Assembly (NCBI GenBank): GCA_010909165.1
Contig: MU008232.1
Location: 29,788 to 93,787, forward strand
Reading direction: 5' to 3'
Length of the DNA: 64,000 bases
Source: Anthoceros angustus
Taxonomy: Eukaryota; Streptophyta; Anthocerotopsida; Anthocerotales; Anthocerotaceae
Position numbers and translations under genes: made by a program. Shown piece by piece: positions 10,473 to 20,979 of this stretch (the first letter of the stretch is position 1; the number at the start of each line of letters is the position of its first letter). The notes below the pieces were generated by a model that did no database searches, was not told where the DNA came from, and was given only the letters and a program-made list of their open reading frames with translations.

Positions 10473-13400
10473 GTGGCGATTAAGTCAAGCGATTCCAAGG
10501 CATCTGAGGATCCTTACCATCCCTTGTCAAGCTCTTTGCAAGATGAAGGCTGGTACCTTGATTACCGCCACCACTCACATTTGCGAGCGAAGTTGTTTAC
10601 TTCCCTCAACCTTGTTCATGTCCATGACAAGGTTCTTCTTGGTGATGAACAGTCCAAGACAAGTCTGCAGATAGAAGGTCGAGGAACATGTGTGTTTATG
10701 CCGCATGATCACACACACCTCATGTTAGAAGATGTTCTCTTCGTAGCATGGCCAAGAACCTCATGTCGTTGAGTCAGGTCATGAGATCACGTACCTTTCT
10801 GATGCGTGCGATTTTCGGACTTCTTTTGTTTTTACGTAAAAGAGTCTCGATAGGTGTGTCTTCAAAGGCATTTTAGACAATGACACATAAATTAGACATA
10901 ACGTGTAACAAGCGGCACATCCGATGCTGCCCATTCAACGGACTAGGTCACCTAGTCTCCATCAAGAGGCCATCTTGTGGCATGCTCGCTTGGGGCATGT
11001 CAATCGCTCCAAGGCGATAGACATGTCTATCACGAGGCCATCGTGAGCCCCTTCCCAAGTGTTTCAAAGATGCCTGTGCGAGTCTTGTATATTGGCGAAG
11101 CAGAAAGCGTCTCCCTTTCCTACTGCCCCAGCACATAGGGCATCACAAGTCCTTGGTTTAGTTCATGCCGACATCTCAGGGAAAATCCAGGAACCATCCC
11201 TAGGAGGTTCTCAATACTTTTTCACCTTGACAGATGACTATAGTAGATATACCTGGACATTCCCGATGCAGCTGAAGAGTGACACACTTTCCTTTTTCAA
11301 AGATCGGGCTGGTTCGTCAGAGCAGCATCTTCTTGAAGGTGCTCGACGACAGCGGGACGGTGTGAATCAAGCCGACTTGCTGCAAGAACATGGAGTTCTC
11401 GCCAACTCATCGTCCCTACACGCCACAACAAAATGGCGTGTCGAGCGAAAATCAAACTCTTCGCTATGACAAGCATGCTCATTTGGGCTGGATTACCTCA
11501 AGGTTATTGGGCGGAGGCCATTGTTCTTCGCGTACATCACAGGTCGACAAGCTCGTCCCACATAAGACACCTTACGAGGTCTTGGTCTCGCCAAGCCTAC
11601 TACATTTGAAGGTCTTTGGATCTCGAGCATTTGCACACATCCCCGAAAAGGAAGAAGCTTGATCCTCGGCGCAGGTCTTTCTTTTGTTGGGCGATGAAAC
11701 GACAAAAGCGTATAAGCTGGTCAATAGATCGGGTCCATTGTGCTCGCAGCGGTGTGACCTTCCTTGAACCCAGCTCCGGCATCATTATTGTGACAGACTC
11801 ACCAGTTTCTTGAGATGTGGATGCCCTTGCCTCGATCTTGATGCCTGATTATCCTATGGACGACATGGAGCCATTGTTCTTTTGCACGATCACGTTTACT
11901 TGCTCCAGATCCAAAGCGGCCCCCTCCCTTTCAACCCCGAGACATGCCCCTTTTACCTAACGAGGGGCCTTTCTAGATGCGAGAGGGGTGCCTAACTGGT
12001 GCAGTGAGATGATCCTGCTGCTGTCGATCCTGGTCCCGACCTTGAACGATGTCCTACTGACTAGATGAGCTGCACCACGAGCTCCGGGAGGTCTCTGCGC
12101 CGTCACCACTGCAATGGGATGAACCCCGCTATCAGTCTGTGGATTTTAGAACACATCTTGTTCCAGGCCTTGCTACGAGCACTGTTCTTCCCGATGAGCC
12201 TACTAGCCTTTCCCAAGCCTTCCATGGCCCTGAACATGTGCAGTGGAAGGCAGCAGTGGAGGATGAATATCAGTCTCTTGTGAAGAACCACACCTGGATT
12301 CTTGCTGACCTTCCACCAGGCCGCAAGGCCATATCCTGCAAGTGGGTGTTCAAACTCAAGTTGAATGCAAAAGGGAAGTTGCGTTTAAGCTCGACTTGTG
12401 GCTAGAGGGTTCACGCAAGTGGAGGGCTCGACTACCGAGACATTCTCACCACAGTTCGCATCAATCCATCCGGTTTATACTTGCCTATGCCACAGAATTT
12501 GATCTCGATCTTCAGCAGATGGACGTGTGCACGGCTTTTCTGTATGGAGCTCTTGATGAAGAATTATATATGCTCCAGCCTGAGGCCTATGAGGATTCTG
12601 CACATCCCCACAAGGTGTTAAAACTCTTGAAATGCATATATGGTTTGAAACAAAGCGGGAGAGTGTGGTATATCACCATGCATCTGTATCTACTCAGCAT
12701 AGATTTTGTTCAGAACACAGCTGATACCAATGTTTATAAGCTTTCCCAAGGATCCTCTATTGTGCTTCGGCTCTGTACGTGGACGATGTTATCCTTGCCA
12801 CAAACGATCAAGCACTGTTGTCAATAGTCAAGCAAAAACTTAACGACAAGTTTGACATGAAAGATATTGGCGAACTAAAGTTTTGCTTGGGCATACAGCT
12901 GCTGATCGATGCAGGCCTTATGTTCATACACCAGTACAAGTATGTAAACGAGATACTTAAGAAGTTCAATCTCGATCAAGCACGGCCAGCAACCACTCCA
13001 TATGCAACAGGTACCAAGCTAACACTTTCACAGTGCCCACAGACATCGGATGAAATCAAAGACATGGAAGACGTACCTTACAGACACGCAGTTGGCAGCC
13101 TACTCTTCGTTGCCAACTGGACCAGGCCAGACATACAATATGCGGTCAGTACGGTTTCCCAATTTCTTGAGAATCCTGGGAGAGCACACTGGACAGCTGT
13201 GAAAAGGATCTTCCGCTATCTTAAGGGCACACATAAATATGGTCTCATGTATAAACGCAGTGGTGCATCCGAGCTTACTCTGTCCGGATTTACAGACGTT
13301 GACTGGGCCTCGGACTCTGACTCTCGGCGAAGTTTGTCGACATACTGTTTCCTCCTTGCTTCAGCTGCTGTCAACTGGAGTAGTAAAAAACAGCCTTCCA

Positions 13401-13742
13401 TAGCTTTGAGCTCCAGGCGAGAATACAAGTCCATGAGGCAGCCAAAGAAGCAGAGTGGGAGCGTAGTTTCCTTGCTGATCTTGGCCAGGCTCAGCATCAT
13501 CCTACTTTAATCCTCTGCGACAACATGTCGGCACGAGTTAGTGGCCAAGCCTACCTTTCATGCTAGAACAAAATACATCGAGATACAACATCATTATATC
13601 CGTGATGTTGTTGCTCGTGTTATCAAGGTGGGATATATTTTGAATGATGACTGACATCTAACCAAAGGACTACCCAAGCACAAGCATTATGTTCACATGC
13701 GAGGGTTAGGTGTTCACGACTTCTCTGCTCATATCGATCAAT
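10473..13742 (+). pseudogene. Pol of copia element A (protease, integrase, RT, RNase H)
   Basis: Several frames together give a copia Pol. Protease (10545-10772): the expected D-[ST]-G-A has decayed to LDYRHH. Integrase: a C-x2-C half zinc site (CESC, 11080), core DDYSRYTWTF (11240), PYTPQQNGVS (11410). RT: WKAAVEDEYQSL (12245), QMDVCTAFLYGALDEELYM (12515), YVDDV at 12776-12790. RNase H: TDVDWASD (13297). Frames change at least near 11390, 12340, 12780 and 13430. The RT active site is intact but the protease is not, and the polyprotein cannot be read through. Bases 13500-13742 hold the frameshifted RNase H tail. Confidence 0.88.
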
Positions 13743-13761
13743 GAGGATACTTATCTGATTT

Positions 13762-14561
13762 GGGGGGGGGGTACTGTTTTTGGTTGATGCTCCCTACATC
13801 CAACCAGCTAAGTTGTTAACTCCCTGCACAAGGAGGCAAGCAGTTAAAGACAGTTCAGAAGTGCTTTTCTGGATCACAGCAGGTGGATGAAGCTCTCACG
13901 ACGAACCCAATCATTCTGCTGGGGATTACCTTCTTTACTCGGGAGTCTTAAGCTGATACATCAGCCGAGAAGTTTCCCGAAGGTTCCTAATCAGCTCACT
14001 TCCTCCAAGCTTTCGGGATTGACGCCATCATCGGCTCGTGGCGGGTCAGCGCCGTCCATATCCCACCACCATCAAATCGCACTTTCGGTCCTAAGCGGTG
14101 CAAGACGCCGATGCGCGTTTGGTTGTCCGGCGGCGTCGACTCAAATTCAGACAGTGGTTGGTTACCTTGCTCCTCTAGTTTAGGCGGCCGCCGCAACTCA
14201 GACGTGATATACGCTCCTTGTTGTCATTCTGCGCTACAGAATTGCGCTCATGAAAGCATGAGGAATATGGCAGGCACCGAAGCGGAGATAGCGTTTTTTG
14301 CGTGGCGGCTCGTTCTTATATACATTAGGGTTTCTTTTGTGATCGGGTTGTTTAAGCTCGTTGAGGTTAAGAGGGGTGTGAAGATATATAAATATAACCT
14401 AGAACTCGCTTTATTAATAACATGTATCGTTAGGGTTATGAAAGGTCATTTAGTGAAGCGACACTATGGCCATTTAAAGTAGATTAGACAAACATTTGTA
14501 TTGTACATTATCTTATCAATCTCGGTTTTCGACTTTCTAGTCTTCAACTTGTTCCTTCACA
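13762..14561 (+). repeat. Polypurine tract and 3' LTR of copia A
   Basis: A run of G at 13762-13770 forms the polypurine tract. The LTR then runs from about 13773 (TGTTTTTGG) to 14561 (CTTCACA), about 785 bases. Its last 184 bases match 8286-8471. Confidence 0.8.
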
Positions 14562-16400
14562 ATTGAGGTGAAAAAGCGATGGGAAAAGCCCATCTAGGAG
14601 GGACAACAAAGGGACGGGGGTCGAGGTGAAGAGGAGCAAATAAGCTCCCTACCTAAAGTCACCTCACGCACAATGTCATATCACGGGGAAGAATAAGCGG
14701 CACGCAAACCACGGAGGTAGAGGAAGATGCTTCACCTCGCCCGCCTTGTGGAGGATCGCGTTGAGGCGCCGTTGAAGGGCAGTGAAAACCCGTTATCGGA
14801 AGTATCTTTGTAATACGAGAGGGCGACCATACCGTGTCTACGTGCATGGTAAGCTTTACGCGGACTTGACAAATTTGTCAAAGTCCTCGACCATTCATCG
14901 TTCTAGTGCAAGCGGAATAAAGGTGGCCCGCTTGCATCGCTATATTCTGGACCTTGAGAGCCCGGCGGCCAACACAGGCCAGTTAGTGATGACTGGCGGA
15001 GATGGTGTCTCGTGTGGGATCGGTAACCACCACATACGCCACCCAAAACCCTAGTCGCGCCACGGACAAAATGCAGTCGGCCGTATGATTGAGCGACTGT
15101 CACGGAGTATACATCCCCTCCATGCCATGTGGGCTTTCCATGACGATGGCGAACTGTACATCGCGGATGGCGTCGTGAGTGTGATCGATGACCCCGTAGG
15201 GACAACGAGCAAGGTGTACCCCGGAATCATCGAGGCGAGCTTTCACTAGTAAGGGCGAAGAAGCCACAGTGGAGCAAGACGGAATCGCATCGCAATAGTG
15301 AAGGTGGTTGGTGCGATGTGAAAACCCCGTATGCATGGGCGGGCCAGCCAAGCACTGCGCCCTTCCCGAGAACAAAAGGCGGCCGCCTTGTGGACACAGG
15401 GATGGAGGGTCTGGAGGCGGTGGAAAGCTGGCGGGCGCTTCTCGGCGAGATGCACAACCCCTGAAACCATCGAGTAATAAATGTCGAGAAAGGAGGAAGT
15501 CCTTGAGCATCCGCGATAACATGTCCCTAGCTTGCCTCAAGGGACGTTTGAGAGAAGGTTCCCTCCTCCACACGATAGATCCTCGAGAAAGGGCTGTCAT
15601 GGAGGATGAAGAGAAATAAGCGAGGAGAGAGCCCAGAAGCCGCGGGGAAGAGACCTCCAGCGAGGCAGACTGTGCCTCAAATTGCAGTAGGGGCTGCAGT
15701 GAGCGAGATCGCCCATAGGGCACTCAAAAGCCACAGGCCAGGATGTCCCAGGTATCCATAATCTTCCTATCAAACCCATGGCAGGACAAAAGTGTGAGGG
15801 GACGGAGGCAAGCGTCTGGATGAGGTAACGGGCGCCTAGCAAAACAAGAGGAAAGAATTCAAGGCCACATGCATCCATTACATAAAATTGCAACAGTATA
15901 ACGAGGGCAAGTGGGAAATTATTAACAATGCTTGTGAGAGGGGTGTACCGGAAGGGTGAGAGTAGGAAGAGAGTGCAGGTTCTATTAAGATACGTACCAA
16001 GGGGCAGAACTAACAGAGCAATATGAGCCTCAAAACATGTTGCATGTGGAAGTGTAACAAAAATTGCAACATCAGTATATAGGGTGCCCTTTTGAGGTTT
16101 AAATCGGTGAACCCAAGCTGATCTTATGTCTCCTCATCATCAAGTTGACTCCCATCCGAATCGATGGCACACTGGGCATCAAGCAACTGCAACAACTTCA
16201 ATTTTGGGTGCCCCAAATCAACAAGCTCGACCACGTTTACCTCCATTGGCCGCCTTCTGGTCCCCCATTACGCCTCGGGGATTCCCTGATGGCCTCCTTA
16301 CAATCTTCTTGCGGGATCTCGGACTCACATAGCCAAGTGCCTCAAGTTGACCACAGATTCTCGGTCAAGCAATGCGTCGTGGCCCGGAGATCTTATAAAA
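14562..16400. other. No gene recognised; includes a hairpin-family repeat copy
   Basis: Short open frames on both strands lack recognisable motifs. At 15980-16090 the words TGTTGCATG, GTGTAACA, ATTGCAACATC and AGGGTGCCC match the 1225-1500 repeat in inverted orientation. Confidence 0.45.
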
Positions 16401-17160
16401 GGTTTCCTCCCGTTTGCAACCACGTTGGTTGATTCCGACCTTATTAGTAAACTCCGAATCCATGGTCCCTCCTATCGGTGGGACTCCATACCCGGCGGAG
16501 CAACAACCTCTGGCTCCGCCACCTTCTTCCTCGAATGCCGGGTGAGCCTGTTCAACTCATCCTCTAGCATCGCCGCCACTTCGCGGCTGATGTCGGGAGG
16601 AAACGCTGATCGTTCCTCCCCCTCATTGGGCTCTTCCACGTTTAGCCCCTACATGGTGAGGCTGCCAGGGTGCCAGATCTGGTAGTGAGTCGCCCACCCG
16701 CCTCGGTAGGGTGGGTCCGTTCCCCCCGTTCTTCGAACGGTTTGACGCCCCGCGTCTCTTGAGGCCAAGGCAAGTCATCCCTCACCTTCCTCCTCTTCCT
16801 CTCCTCCTGTTCGCGTCGTTTCTCCGACTTTCGGCCCTTCTCCCGCCGCTCCGATCTGGTGATCACCTTGGCCACCAACAATCCTTCATCTGCGCTCATC
16901 TCTCCTTTGTACCCTTCTTCCACGATCCTTGATGTCACACTGGATTCATCGAGAAGATCGAACTCCGCTTCCACCTTTAGCACGGGCATTGTGGTCACGG
17001 TGATCGCGGTTTTGGGGTTGGTCTGTGTTTCCTCCGCCGCAGGCTCCGTGAACCTGACCCCTAGTCGCGCTGGTGCCACTCACGCCATGCCCGAACACCT
17101 TGGATCTCCCATCTTATGCCCCAATTCCTTGCATACGGCAAAGGGCACATAACCCACTTG
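16400..17160 (-). pseudogene. Ty3/gypsy gag remnant with zinc knuckle
   Basis: On the minus strand at about 17090-17125 a C-A-L-C pair is followed, after a one-base frame change, by GHKMGDPRC. This makes the C-x2-C-x4-H-x4-C spacing of a retroviral-type zinc knuckle. Downstream an open frame (17079-16642) is rich in charged residues (RSERREKGRKSEKRREQEER), and a further frame shows SREVAAMLEDELNRLTR. The charged-linker layout suits a gag-pol junction. No protease or RT follows before the sequence loses meaning near 16400, so this is an isolated fragment. Confidence 0.5.
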
Positions 17161-17174
17161 CTTTCGAGGTTCGG

Positions 17175-17403
17175 GCAATCATTCGAGTAGTAGTTAGAAA
17201 TAATAGCGAGACCACGTTGGTTCCGTTACCAATTGGTTAGTCGACTAGACGGCAGTTAGTCTAGGTAGTTAGCTAGGCTAGCAAAAGGACACACCCCTTA
17301 CGAGACCACCTATAAAGCCCACCTATGAACACACTTGATTCATTATTAATATAGCATCTTTGCTTAAGGCGCTTCGCATGCAATTCTAACTTGGTATCGA
17401 GCC
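17175..17403 (+). repeat. 5' LTR end and primer-binding site of copia element B
   Basis: CTATAAAGCC near 17310, ATTATTAATATAG near 17342 and a terminal CTAAC at 17390 are followed by TGGTATCGAGCC (17392-17403). This is the initiator-tRNA primer-binding site lacking two bases relative to element A. The left LTR edge is not clear. Copia gag and integrase fragments follow in the same orientation at 19241-20900. Confidence 0.6.
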
Positions 17404-19240
17404 TCGGCTCCTACCATGGTCTCTAGGTTCAATGGCTAGACTTTGCGTATCATTACCTAGGTGAGCCATGGACTTTTGAAGCTCCATTTGCTCGCTCATG
17501 GTTAGAAGAAATTGATCGTTGTTTTGGATAGCAGTTGGTTCTACGACCACAAAAAGGCAGCTACGATGGGGTCCCCATCGTCGCTTCCATGCGACTTGAT
17601 AGAAGAGCTTTCTCAAGCCTCGCAATGAATTTAGTTCTTCTATATTTATAGAAATTAAATTTTATTGTCTTCTATTTTTAATAGAGGTTTAGAAAAAGGA
17701 AGAAAAACATGTAGAAAAATGAAAAACCAATTTTCTATTTATTTTCTTGCCTCCTTTCCTATCTACATGCCCATGGGATTTGATTGGGTGTAAGTAGCCT
17801 GGTCCTTAAGATGGATAGAGGGGGAGAGGAAGCCTCAAGGTTTTCTCTCTACTAACATCTATCCTATTGACCATCTTACATTCTCTTATCTCCTAGCCAC
17901 TAATCTCGGCAAGCATGGCAGGAATCGTCGCTCTCGGCCCAAGCACGGCGCATTGGAGGATAGGGAGGCGATCCCGCGCACCAATCAGCGAGATCACTCG
18001 AGGTTTGGCTTCACTCAAGCACCTCGCCATTACGAGATGTTCGGCGAGGTGGGTGGATGCCCTCTTCCATACCTTGCAAGATCAAGGGTGGTCTCCGCCA
18101 TCGAGTTCCATCTTTATCGTCCGAGGGCATCGAGATCACTCGAGTGCGCTTGAACCGTCAACATCGAGAGCACAAGAGCGATTGAGAAGATCGATTCTGT
18201 CTCAATCTCATTATTCTAGCCAAAATTCATCACGGAGAGGTGCTTCTCAGGCGCCTTGATCGGCTCGAGCCCCCCAGCATCTGGTTTCATCATGACCGAA
18301 TCGCCGAGGAATTTTGTGGATTGGGCGGAGGCGGCGATAATTGATCGTCACGAATCTCGCAATTTCGGCTCGACGAGAGAGGGAGGCGAGATCTCCTCAG
18401 GCCCCAGGCGCCCCATCTTGGAGTCGCCATCGACAGGAGGCGCGCTGCGGTGATCTCGCCGTCCGCCATCCTCGCCGACCTCGGAGGTTGGCTCGGCGAG
18501 GCGCGCCTTGGCGGAGGCCCGCCGCGGCCTTCGCCAGCGGGTGTCGCGCCCGCCGGCGTTATCAACAAGTTGGATAGCAGCGCCCCGAGCAGGTGCCACC
18601 GTTCGAATGTAAGCGCCCGTTCGGCGGAGCGTGCGTTCAGCGAGCAGTGTCACCCGTTCATCGAGCAGGGCCCCTAATTCTTTTCTTCGCTCCTGTTAAT
18701 TGTTTTCGGGCTCTTTTCCAGTGGTGGCGATTTTGGTGGCGATCCTTCTCAACTCCGGCGGCTCTTGGCTGTCGAAGTGTGCCTCCTACACGATTTCAAC
18801 AGCGGGGACATCGTCAATACTGCCATAAGTCAGTTGAGGAGGAACCAAGATCGTCCTCTCGCTTTCGAGACTTTGGGCGCCTACAAGGAGTTCAAGTACA
18901 GCGAGGCCCAAGCCGCTCGCACCGAACGCTCTCTCCATTATCAAAATCTTTGGCGATCGATCACCCACCCATGAATGTTCTTTGGCATTGGGCATTGAGT
19001 CAGCTTTGATAGGCGAGTGCTCTAAACAATTTTGGAGCAGGATCCGGTGATGCGTTGTAGGTGGGCGGGTGTGAGTGTGTTTGCTTTGAACTCTCACTGG
19101 AAAATTTTTGCTCACACACTACTTGTGTTTTGAGCCTTGTGTGTCAACACGCTTTCGTTTACACAATTGTGGAGCCAAGGATTTGACCATGTCGAGGCAC
19201 TCCACCACCACCTCCCATCTCGGCTCACATAATTAATGTT
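17404..19240. other. No gene recognised inside copia B leader
   Basis: Bases 17630-17760 are AT-rich; 17900-18700 are GC-rich with short open frames on both strands. No domain is visible. The stretch lies between the element B primer-binding site and its gag remnant, so it is leader plus probable insertions. Confidence 0.4.
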
Positions 19241-20900
19241 ATGAGCGTCTCTCGACTTCAAAGAGAGATAGGTTCAAGGACCAAATATGAGATTTGGTCT
19301 CGGCGGATGAAAACGGACTCTCAACCGCGATCTTCTCCCGGTGGAGGTGTTTCCCCAAAGCCTACCGCACCTCGGTCGATTGATGTGTGGCTCAAGTTGG
19401 ATCGTCAAGCCATGCAAATCGGTTTTACGGCCTTCGAAACCACCTCTGCACACCGATGGTGCGACTTCAGAGGCACAGGCGGATCAATGACATCTATCAG
19501 CGAATGTGATGACCTTGGTCACCGTCGACAAGAGTTTTACACTCTTGGATGCAACAAGGTGATAGTATTGCCCATCACGTGAGCGATTCGGTACCTTCGG
19601 GCACAATTGGTGCACTTGGGACTACAATGTCGAATTTGATCTTGCTATCCAACCGGCTAGCCTTCCGGCTAGTTATCGATCGTTAAATCTCTTCCCAAAA
19701 CCGATCGGTCCGGACTTCTAGCAGCGATGGCTGGTGGACAATCCACCTAAGCGTATCGAGCTTGCTGGCGCCTCCTTGAGGAGGCATCCGCTTCAACTCC
19801 ACATCTAAACATGGTGGAGGCGGTGATGTTTGTGACCGGTCACAAAATCAACAACGAAGAGAGAATAACCCGGAGAAACAACAACTCCGGCCATCAAAGG
19901 CACTCCTTCCTCTTCCTCCTCCAAGCACACCAAAAGCGTCAAGGGGCGTGCAATTGGTGTCGATCACCCGTGCTTGGGAGGCCTTGAGTGCGGGAAGAAG
20001 CGGTGAGTGACAGCGTGAGATCAAGGCGCTAATCTGACGTCTCCAAGGCCAGAGAACCGGTCAAGTCGAGATTGCTTTAGTGTGCTTGGTAGCTTGAGTT
20101 CATGACCTCACAGTTCTTTGGACTCATGACCAGCCCATATCTGCAGCTCCAAGCACATGTTTACTTCCTACACGGCGACAACTGACACTCCACGTTTTGT
20201 GCTGTTGGGCGATGACTCCGGCCTTGCTATTGCTGGAGTTGGTTCCGTGACATTCACACTGGAGGATGGTTCCTCCCTTGTGCTAAATAGTGTGCTCCAC
20301 GTCCCGCAGATGGCTAAGAATTTGATTTCCGTTCGCCAACTTCTGCTAGATGGAGCTTTTCGGCTGGAGTTTGGACGTGAGGATTGTTTCCTCTATCGTT
20401 CCTCTCAGCCAAGGCAAGTTGTAGCGAGGGCAGCCCAGCGATGATCTCTACATCTTCACTGGCACCCCTGTGTACACTATACTTGCTGCTGTGGTAGCAT
20501 CTTCTAAGGTTGCTTCACCACAGGCTCCCTCCATCCAGGAATGCCCTACTTTGGCATGTCGACTTGGGCACCTCAATCACCTTAGCTCCTTGCCATGACT
20601 CGGCGGGACTTGTATCGAGATAAGTTGCCCTCCTTGGCCAAGACACCACCTCTTTGTGAAGCGTGTGCTGCCAAGCGTGAGCTCTCCCTACTCTGGTCTT
20701 CACACTCATGGGGCTTCTTAGCCTTTGGAGTTAGTTCACGTAGACTTGTGTGGACCTCTCCCTCTTACTTCTTTAGGCATAGCCGCCATTTTATGACGAT
20801 AGTGGATGATTATTCCCACTACTCTTTTTACCGCTTTGTCTCAAGAGTGACTCCTTTCTTTGTGTTCTCACCTTTTGTATCTATGGCGAGTTGCACCTTG
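19241..20900 (+). pseudogene. Gag-pol remnant of copia element B
   Basis: At 19500-19610 a frame-broken Gag segment (TLVTVRQEFYTLRM and SRFRYLRAQLV) matches element A Gag. At 20157-20444 the post-active-site part of the protease is clean (FVLLGDDSGLAIAGVG, VLHVPQMAKNLISVRQL). GAG-pre-integrase/zinc-site motifs follow (LGHLNHLSSL and CEACAAKREL, 20560-20690), then LVHVDLCGPL and VDDYSHYSFYRFVSR of the integrase core (20720-20850). The reading ends near 20900 in mid integrase, and unrelated sequence follows. RT and RNase H are absent, so this is a truncated, dead copy. Confidence 0.8.
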
Positions 20901-20979
20901 GATGCAAGCGGTGCATCGAGATCCGACAATGCGGAGAACTCAGCAACCATCGATTCAAAGACTCATGAGGGCGTGGGAT

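Larger units (their letters stand above)
8286..14561 (+). mobile_element. Ty1/copia LTR retrotransposon A, decayed
   Basis: The element is recognised by matching LTR sequence at 8286-8471 and 14378-14561, a primer-binding site at 8472, a gag gene, pol in copia order (protease, integrase, RT, RNase H) and a G-run polypurine tract before the 3' LTR. The 5' LTR keeps only about its last 186 bases, while the 3' LTR is about 785 bases long. Pol carries many frame changes and the protease active site is lost, so it is not autonomous. No target-site duplication can be called because the left end is missing. Confidence 0.9.

Noticed and set aside
15100-15723. 207-codon minus-strand frame
   Set aside because: No domain, poor complexity, and neighbouring frames on the other strand are equally open; probably chance.
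16642-17079. Plus-strand frames opposite the gypsy gag remnant
   Set aside because: The minus strand holds a zinc knuckle and charged linker; the plus frames are antisense shadows.
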